A stretch of DNA of 7,202 nt. Source: Eubacterium sp. GTDB lineage: Bacteria; Bacillota_A; Clostridia; Lachnospirales; Lachnospiraceae. This document shows, piece by piece, positions 1-4,624 of the stretch. How positions within the stretch are numbered: the first letter of the stretch is position 1; each line of letters opens with the position of its first letter. The stretch covers positions 1 through 7,202 of the forward strand of contig JAILEL010000213.1 in the NCBI GenBank assembly GCA_024687845.1. Direction: 5' to 3'. Below the pieces are notes generated by a model that was given only the letters and a program-made list of their open reading frames with translations, did no database searches and had not been told where the DNA came from. Position numbers and translations under genes: made by a program.

Positions 1-432
1 ACCAAATATATAATCAAAATCAAAGTCCTCTGCTGTAGCCTTGGAAATAGCTGTATTTGCTCTGTCAGAGCATCCAAGTGCTCCTCTTATACCAAAACCT
101 CTCTCAGTAAAGTTGATTCCATTTCTACAAACACGTCCGATGCCGTCCGTCTTCATCCACTTTATAAGCGATGTATCGACTCCACCCTGAAGTATGAAGT
201 CCTCCATAAGCTTTCCAACCTCGTTATCAGCAAATGCAGTAAGCACTGCAGTCTTCATACCAAAGCAACGTCTGAGACCTCTTATAACATTGTACTCTCC
301 GCCGCCTTCCCAAGCCTTAAAGCTTCTGGCAGTCTTTATTCTGCCTTCCCCCGGATCAAGTCGGAGCATAACCTCTCCAAGACTCACCGCATCAAATGCA
401 CATTCCCCTTTGCTTCTTAATTGCAAATCCAT
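1..432 (-). CDS. PfkB-family sugar kinase, N-terminal part (KDG kinase-like), cut by window start
   Basis: Reading the minus strand from ATG at 432 gives 144 uninterrupted codons that run off the window at position 1, so only the N-terminal 40% or so of a roughly 340-residue kinase is present. Residues 15-25 (AVSLGEVMLRL) form the first beta strand of the ribokinase/PfkB fold. Residues 42-49 (EGGGEYNV) match the glycine-rich substrate-side motif, and residues 59-90 continue the typical pattern (KTAVLTAFADNEVG, then GGVDTS). The ATP site and catalytic GAGD motif would lie beyond the window. The wording, including RGFGIRGALGCSDR at 111-124, resembles clostridial kinases annotated as 2-dehydro-3-deoxygluconokinase, which make KDPG from KDG; substrate assignment is inference. 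A strong ribosome binding site, GAGGTGA, lies 5-6 nt before the ATG. It is the last visible gene of the rha operon, 55 nt after rhaD. Other PfkB substrates such as fructose or ribose are possible. Confidence 0.85.
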   Translation of the reverse strand, partial: MDLQLRSKGECAFDAVSLGEVMLRLDPGEGRIKTARSFKAWEGGGEYNVIRGLRRCFGMKTAVLTAFADNEVGKLMEDFILQGGVDTSLIKWMKTDGIGRVCRNGINFTERGFGIRGALGCSDRANTAISKATAEDFDFDYIFG

Positions 433-435
433 TTT

Positions 436-445
436 GTCACCTCAC
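436..445 (-). promoter_or_regulatory. Ribosome binding site of the PfkB kinase
   Basis: The minus strand reads GTGAGGTGACAAAATG. GAGGTGA is a near-ideal Shine-Dalgarno sequence at good spacing and fixes the ATG at 432 as the start. No other in-frame start competes in the short gap after rhaD. Confidence 0.75.
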
Positions 446-487
446 TTAATATATTGCCACGAGGGCATTAATTTAATATACTGATCA

Positions 488-1312
488 CTATTTTTCATAA
501 AGGAATCGCTCAGGAAGAATAACTCCGAATTCCTCTGCCAGATTTCTAAAATCCTGTGGCTGAATGGTCTGCCTCTTCTTATCAGACATGGAAAGAGTTT
601 TTACTAAGATTTCTGCAGCCTTCTCAACTGTATGGAACAGACCAAAGGTCAGATCAAAATCCTGTCCAGCTGCAAAAAGTCCATGATGAGCCCAGACAAC
701 AACATCGTACTGCTGCATTAATCGACTGGTCTCTACAGCTATATCTCTGCCTCCAGGAACCATCCAGGGAACAACTCCTATACCATCAGGAAATACAACG
801 GGACATTCTGTTGCCATCTCCCATAGTTCTCTGGTAAAGACCTCATCCTTAAGAGGAAGCACAAATGTAAGAGATATTAAATTAACCGGATGTCCATGAT
901 ATATAACCCGGTATGCTCCATTTGTAATTTCCTTCTTGACTGCATGATTCATCAGATGCGATGGCAGCTCAGATGTCGGACGACCTCCATTAATAAGTCC
1001 CCAGACTGTTCTATACTTTGTGCCATCTTCACTGACTTCAATGATACCTGTAGTTTCTTCAGGTTTTATGAGAGCATTTCTAAAAAACTTGCCGCTCCCT
1101 GTCACCATAAAGTATTCACCTGCAACTCCCCTGACTTCAGTTCCTATATCTGTCCACTCACCAGAACTGAAGCAGTCCTTTATCTCTTCTATCTCTTCTT
1201 CCTTTATCCTATATGATAGATTGCCACCGTTTCTTTCATGAAATCCAAGCTGCCATCCATCATCTGCCATACGAAGAAATCCCTTTACAAATTCAGCCTC
1301 TAATACATTCAT
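488..1312 (-). CDS. rhaD: Rhamnulose-1-phosphate aldolase RhaD
   Basis: Class II, zinc-dependent aldolase (EC 4.1.2.19) that cleaves L-rhamnulose 1-phosphate to dihydroxyacetone phosphate and L-lactaldehyde in the cytoplasm. The product is 274 residues, the same length as E. coli RhaD. Visible motifs of the aldolase/adducin fold are ERNGGNLS (26-33), which helps bind phosphate, and TGSGKFFRN (71-79). PTSELPSH (112-119) carries the catalytic Glu115, equivalent to E. coli Glu117. HGH (139-141) and WAHHG (207-211) supply the three zinc ligands His139, His141 and His210, equivalent to E. coli His141, His143 and His212. FPDGIGVVPWMVPG (174-187) is also family-typical. The start aligns with the E. 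coli N-terminus. The ATG is 9 nt after the rhaA stop, and its GGAAG ribosome binding site lies inside the last rhaA codons at a rather long spacing of about 12 nt, which suggests translational coupling. No key residue is missing. Confidence 0.97.
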   Translation of the reverse strand: MNVLEAEFVKGFLRMADDGWQLGFHERNGGNLSYRIKEEEIEEIKDCFSSGEWTDIGTEVRGVAGEYFMVTGSGKFFRNALIKPEETTGIIEVSEDGTKYRTVWGLINGGRPTSELPSHLMNHAVKKEITNGAYRVIYHGHPVNLISLTFVLPLKDEVFTRELWEMATECPVVFPDGIGVVPWMVPGGRDIAVETSRLMQQYDVVVWAHHGLFAAGQDFDLTFGLFHTVEKAAEILVKTLSMSDKKRQTIQPQDFRNLAEEFGVILPERFLYEK

Positions 1313-1321
1313 TTTGCAAAC

Positions 1322-2584
1322 TTACTTCCTTTCAGTGAGAATCTCTTTCTCATATTTATCTATAGCGCTAAACAGGTCCTTATCATAAGGAGCATTGCAT
1401 CTCGCAAGATATTCATTCCACACATCTTCCACAGGATAAAACTTTATTTCCTCCTGTTTTATCATAAGTTCAGTAAACTTATTCTCATCCTGAAGGCTCC
1501 TCAGTTGTTCTGAAGGAATGAGCATCGCATTAAGAAGTGCTTTCTGCCAGCTTCTGAAGCCTACGCTCCAGGCTGCTATACGGTTAATGCTCGCATCAAA
1601 GAAATCCAAAGCCATGCATATTCGATCAAGGGCTTCATTTCTTACTATTTCCTTCGCCATCTCTTTTGTCTCATCATCATATAAAACCACATGATCCGAA
1701 TCCCATCTGACCGGTCTGGTTATATGAAGTGCAAACTCATCAAAAAAACACAGTAATGCAGGTATCTTATCAGAAACAACTTCTGTAGGATGATAATGAC
1801 CATTATCCATAAGCGGCATACATTTGTCTCTGTGAGCAGCTGCAAAGCTAAGCGTAAATTCAGCAGATCCCACTGTATATGACTCTACACCTATTCCAAA
1901 AACCTTAGACTCAACTGTTGGTTTAACCAGCTTAAAATCATATGGTTCTGACAGTATTTCCTCTATGGATTCCTTATATCTCATTCTAGGCCCCATTCTA
2001 TCTGCTGGGATGTCCTTGAAACCATCTCCGGTCCAGATATTCATGACACAAGGAATACCTGTTTCTTTAGCAAAATACTCCGAGATTCTTATACAAGCCT
2101 TACCATGTTCTATCCAGAATCTCCTCACTTCTTCATCTGGACTCGACAAGGTTAGTCCATCCTTCACCATAGGATGTGAGAAAAATGTAGGATTAAAATC
2201 AAGCCCCATATTATTCTTCTTAGCCAGCTCAACCCATTTAGCAAAATGCTCAGGCTTCAGCTCATTTCTATCAACTGTTTTTCCATCCTCAAATACAGCA
2301 TAGCTGGCATGAACATTGATTTTTTTCATTCCCGGAGTAAGGTCTATAACCTTCTGTATATCCGCAAAAAGCTCCTCATAGTTTCGCGCTTTTCCTGGAT
2401 AATTACCAGTAGTCTGTATCCCTCCAGTTAATGGTCCATCATGATCAAAACCTGTAACATCATCTCCCTGCCAGCAATGAAGTGAAACAGGAACTGTCTT
2501 TAATTTTTCTATAACACCTTCTGTATCTATTCCTATACTTTTATAAAAGTCTTTTGCTTCCTCATATCTTCTCTTTAAATCCAT
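1322..2584 (-). CDS. rhaA: L-rhamnose isomerase RhaA
   Basis: Converts L-rhamnose to L-rhamnulose (EC 5.3.1.14), a cytoplasmic metal-dependent isomerase with a TIM-barrel fold. The 420 residues match the usual length (E. coli 419). Diagnostic stretches are SLHCWQGDDVTGF (34-46) at the N-terminus, MNIWTGDG (181-188), and FGIGVESYTVGS (229-240). MDNGHYHPTE (259-268) carries metal and catalytic ligands Asp260 and His263. HITRPVRWDSDH (287-298) carries His287, Asp295 and Asp297, which correspond to the E. coli His294, Asp302 and Asp304 metal ligands. MALDFFDASINR (324-335) carries the further acidic ligand Asp327. All are intact. The gene starts 62 nt after the rhaB stop, with AAAGG about 8-10 nt before the ATG, and is followed 9 nt later by rhaD. 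Nothing is odd in its composition or length. Confidence 0.98.
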   Translation of the reverse strand: MDLKRRYEEAKDFYKSIGIDTEGVIEKLKTVPVSLHCWQGDDVTGFDHDGPLTGGIQTTGNYPGKARNYEELFADIQKVIDLTPGMKKINVHASYAVFEDGKTVDRNELKPEHFAKWVELAKKNNMGLDFNPTFFSHPMVKDGLTLSSPDEEVRRFWIEHGKACIRISEYFAKETGIPCVMNIWTGDGFKDIPADRMGPRMRYKESIEEILSEPYDFKLVKPTVESKVFGIGVESYTVGSAEFTLSFAAAHRDKCMPLMDNGHYHPTEVVSDKIPALLCFFDEFALHITRPVRWDSDHVVLYDDETKEMAKEIVRNEALDRICMALDFFDASINRIAAWSVGFRSWQKALLNAMLIPSEQLRSLQDENKFTELMIKQEEIKFYPVEDVWNEYLARCNAPYDKDLFSAIDKYEKEILTERK

Positions 2585-2598
2585 TTCCCCAACCTTTC

Positions 2599-2633
2599 AT
2601 CTGTCACCAGATTATTTTTACTATACAGATTAT
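2599..2633 (-). other. rhaB-rhaA spacer with short direct repeat and small hairpin
   Basis: The 62-nt spacer is the longest gap among the four rha genes. On the minus strand it holds two copies of AATAATCTG about 10 nt apart. The second copy's ATCTG (2608-2612) can pair with CAGAT (2599-2603) around a GTGA loop, giving a 5-bp hairpin just before the rhaA ribosome binding site. No U-tract follows, so it does not look like a terminator. A modest effect on rhaA translation or on message processing is possible, but the structure is short enough to be chance. Confidence 0.25.
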
Positions 2634-2646
2634 TCATAGCTGCATC

Positions 2647-4047
2647 TTATGACTGAAATATTCTAATTTCAAAAGATTCTCTTATGCATTTTCTCGCATC
2701 ACGTATATTGCTAAATGTACCATCTGCAAGAAGCTGTGCTATTGCATTTCCGATAGCTGTAGTTTCCTCCGGACCCGCAAGCACTTCCCTGCCTGTAACC
2801 TCAGCAGTCAGTTTATTCAGATAATCTGCCTTAGAGCCACCACCAACAACATTTATCCTATCATAATGACGTCCTGTGATTTTTTCGATTTCTTCAAGAG
2901 CATTCCCATAAGCTACTGCCAGGCTACGGTATATCAGAGAAGCATATTCCCCAAGTGCTTTTGGCTTCGTAAGTCCATTTCTATCACAATACTCATCTAT
3001 GGCTCCCTTCATACTTGCTGGAGCAAAGAATATCTCATCATTAACATCCACGATAGTATCAAATCTCTTATACCTTTCAGCCATGGCACATAAAGCTGAA
3101 TATGACATATCATCTGCACATTCCTTCTTTAAGGACTGAATCATCCAAAGTCCCATGATATTTCGCAGAAATCTGAATCTATGATCATATCCACCCTCAT
3201 TTGTCATATTTGCCTTCATGCCATCTTCAGTGATAACAGCTTCCAGAAGCTCTACTCCCATCAGAGACCAGGTACCAGAACTGATATAAACAGTGTCCTT
3301 ATCGTAGGAAGGAACAGCCAGTACCGCTGATGCAGTATCATGACTTGCAACTCTGATAACCTTTGTATCAAATCCAACAAAATTAACTATTGATTCCTTA
3401 AGCCCGCCTATAACTGTTCCTGGCATATATATCGGAGTAAATATATCTTTATTAAATCCAAGTGCTTCTATAAGCTCATAGTCCCAGTCTCCAGTAACTG
3501 GAGAAACTAACTGAGTTGTAGTTGCGTTGGTATATTCGGTTCCCTTCTGTCCTGTCAGAAGGAAATCAAAAAAATCAGGAAGCAGTAATAAACAATCTGC
3601 TTTATCCATTAACTGGCTATCATCATTTTTCACCGCCTCAAGCTGATATATGGTATTAAATATCTGCTTTTGGATTCCAGTTCTTTCATATAACTGTTTT
3701 TCAGAAATGACGTTATAAACCTTTTTATCCATTCCATTTGTTCTGCTGTCTCTATAAGCATAGGTCTCGCCAAGAATAGAATCATTTTCATCCAAAAGAA
3801 CATAGTCAACTGCCCAGGTATCTATCCCCATAGATACTGGGTTATATCCACATTTTCTGCATTTTACCATTCCTTCAAGAATATCATGATAAAGCTTATA
3901 TATATCCCAGCATAGATGACCATTTTTACTGATCATTCCATTTTCAAAACGATATACTTCCTTTGTCTTTATCTTCCCATTCTCTATCCAGGAAACTATA
4001 TGTCTGCCACTTGATGCACCTATATCGATTGATAGATAATAATTCAT
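2647..4047 (-). CDS. rhaB: Rhamnulokinase RhaB (FGGY family)
   Basis: Phosphorylates L-rhamnulose at O1 using ATP (EC 2.7.1.5), in the cytoplasm. The 466 residues are slightly shorter than E. coli RhaB (489). The two-domain ASKHA/FGGY kinase fold is visible. The N-terminal phosphate loop is YLSIDIGASSGRH (4-16). SMGIDTWAVDYVLLD (72-86) and AYRDSRT (97-103) belong to the sugar-binding region. VASHDTASAV (233-242) contains Asp237, matching the catalytic base Asp237 of E. coli, and YISSGTWSLMG (254-264) is the second phosphate motif. VVGGGSKADYLN (400-411) and AGPEETTAIGNA (424-435) are the adenosine-side motifs of the C-terminal domain. The ATG lies 11 nt after the rhaM stop, and its AGGGGAAG ribosome binding site overlaps that stop codon, so rhaM and rhaB are probably translationally coupled. 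Fuculokinase or xylulokinase are less likely, given rhaA and rhaD next to it. Confidence 0.97.
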   Translation of the reverse strand: MNYYLSIDIGASSGRHIVSWIENGKIKTKEVYRFENGMISKNGHLCWDIYKLYHDILEGMVKCRKCGYNPVSMGIDTWAVDYVLLDENDSILGETYAYRDSRTNGMDKKVYNVISEKQLYERTGIQKQIFNTIYQLEAVKNDDSQLMDKADCLLLLPDFFDFLLTGQKGTEYTNATTTQLVSPVTGDWDYELIEALGFNKDIFTPIYMPGTVIGGLKESIVNFVGFDTKVIRVASHDTASAVLAVPSYDKDTVYISSGTWSLMGVELLEAVITEDGMKANMTNEGGYDHRFRFLRNIMGLWMIQSLKKECADDMSYSALCAMAERYKRFDTIVDVNDEIFFAPASMKGAIDEYCDRNGLTKPKALGEYASLIYRSLAVAYGNALEEIEKITGRHYDRINVVGGGSKADYLNKLTAEVTGREVLAGPEETTAIGNAIAQLLADGTFSNIRDARKCIRESFEIRIFQS

Positions 4048-4058
4048 TTTTTCTTCCC

Positions 4059-4370
4059 CTAATCAAGATGAAATACAAGTTTTAGATCCTTTGCCACAGG
4101 AGAATTATCAGGATTTGTTTCCATGATATCCGCCATAAAATCCCACCATTTCCTGTTGATTTCAGTATCTGACCCCTTATTCCATTTTTCTTCATCCTCT
4201 ATTACTATGTATCCAAACAGTACATCTGTCTCTTCATCCCAGAATATTGAATAATCACTGCCGCCATGTTCATGAATCATCTGAATCATTTCCGGCCACA
4301 GTTCATTATGTCTTTTCATATATTCCTGCGCATATCCTGGATAAAGCTTCATCTTAAATCCTTTAATCAT
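4059..4370 (-). CDS. rhaM: L-rhamnose mutarotase RhaM
   Basis: Interconverts the alpha and beta anomers of L-rhamnose (EC 5.1.3.32), supplying the anomer the isomerase uses. The product is 103 residues (E. coli 104) with the small dimeric ferredoxin-like alpha/beta fold. EYMKRHNELWPEM (16-28) contains Tyr17 and the catalytic His21, equivalent to E. coli Tyr18 and His22. KWWDFMADIM (74-83) contains the conserved Trp75-Trp76 pair, and NPDNSP (86-91) is the family signature near the C-terminus. The start at 4370 is preferred because residues 1-11 align with the first beta strand of E. coli RhaM. An internal Met7 has a good AAAGGA upstream but would remove that strand. The upstream GGGGGTG, 5-6 nt before the ATG, is an imperfect ribosome binding site. 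It is the first gene of the operon. Confidence 0.96.
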   Translation of the reverse strand: MIKGFKMKLYPGYAQEYMKRHNELWPEMIQMIHEHGGSDYSIFWDEETDVLFGYIVIEDEEKWNKGSDTEINRKWWDFMADIMETNPDNSPVAKDLKLVFHLD

Positions 4371-4410
4371 GTCTACACCCCCGACATTCTCCTATTATCC
4401 GATGTAGGTC

Positions 4411-4419
4411 ATTTTATCA
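4411..4419 (-). promoter_or_regulatory. Candidate extended -10 promoter of the rha operon
   Basis: The minus strand reads TGATAAAAT, which is a TGn extension plus TAAAAT, five of six matches to the sigma-A -10 box. The hexamer 17 nt upstream (TACACC) is a poor -35 and falls on the palindrome at 4435-4444, consistent with an extended -10 or activator-dependent promoter. Transcription would start near 4404, giving a leader of about 33 nt before rhaM. This is a motif match only; a second candidate lies at 4477-4485. Confidence 0.4.
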
Positions 4420-4434
4420 CTGCGTTTCAATAAG

Positions 4435-4444
4435 GTGTATACAC
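4435..4444. promoter_or_regulatory. Perfect palindrome GTGTATACAC, candidate operator
   Basis: This 10-bp perfect inverted repeat lies between the two candidate promoters of the rha operon. For the promoter at 4411-4419 it is centred near -35. For the one at 4477-4485 it lies in the early transcribed leader. Either place suits a dimeric sugar-responsive regulator. No regulator gene is in the window, so the binding protein cannot be named. The symmetry does not extend past 10 bp, and palindromes of this size occur by chance in AT-rich DNA. Confidence 0.35.
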
Positions 4445-4476
4445 TATTTTCTCATCTTTATTTAAAATTTCTCTTT

Positions 4477-4485
4477 ATTGTATCA
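4477..4485 (-). promoter_or_regulatory. Alternative extended -10 promoter of the rha operon
   Basis: The minus strand reads TGATACAAT, a TGn extension plus TACAAT (five of six to TATAAT), with no good -35 at 16-18 nt upstream. Transcription would start near 4470 and give a leader of about 100 nt that contains the palindrome. The same bases also offer TTGATA as a -35 box with TAAATA 16 nt downstream, a weaker reading. Confidence 0.3.
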
Positions 4486-4527
4486 AACCTGTTTTTTCAG
4501 AGATGTAATCCCGTCATATGAGTTTCC

Positions 4528-4584
4528 AATAAAGTAAAAGCACCTCATCAAGTGCAGGTAATCTCTGCATCTGATGAGGTGTTT
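4528..4584 (-). terminator. Rho-independent terminator of the 857-residue protein gene
   Basis: The arms CACCTCATCA (4541-4550) and TGATGAGGTG (4572-4581) pair perfectly over 10 bp, extendable to 13 bp with one G-U pair (4538-4584). Within the loop, TGCAG (4553-4557) and CTGCA (4565-4569) form a second stem, so the whole is nearly one continuous hairpin with a loop of about 5 nt. On the minus strand it is followed by CTTTTACTTTATT, a U-rich tail, and it sits about 40 nt after the stop at 4625. In the plus direction only TTT follows, and there is no plus-strand gene to terminate. Confidence 0.85.
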
Positions 4585-4624
4585 CTCAGCTTAAAGTTCT
4601 ATATCATAAATAAATAAGACAATT

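Noticed and set aside
446..480. Direct repeat TTAATATA (446-453 and 473-480) and a 4-bp TGCC/GGCA hairpin in the rhaD-kinase gap
   Set aside because: The repeat is short and very AT-rich, and the hairpin is too short and lacks a U-tract, so it is not a credible terminator or operator.
194..484. Plus-strand open frame of 96 codons antisense to the PfkB kinase start
   Set aside because: It mirrors a well-supported minus-strand kinase, has serine/proline-rich low-information sequence, and has no recognisable domain or good ribosome binding site.
556..1241. Plus-strand open frames of 73-108 codons antisense to rhaD
   Set aside because: They are shadows of rhaD, whose catalytic and zinc residues are all in the minus-strand frame.
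1965..3093. Plus-strand open frames of 61-112 codons antisense to rhaA and rhaB
   Set aside because: Both minus-strand genes are complete and conserved; the antisense frames show no family resemblance.
4416..4431. CcpA cre-like site (ATTGAAACGCAGTGAT on the minus strand) overlapping the -10 region
   Set aside because: It fits the loose consensus except at two symmetric key positions (G of TG and C of CA), which are the bases CcpA reads most strongly, so it is too weak to annotate.
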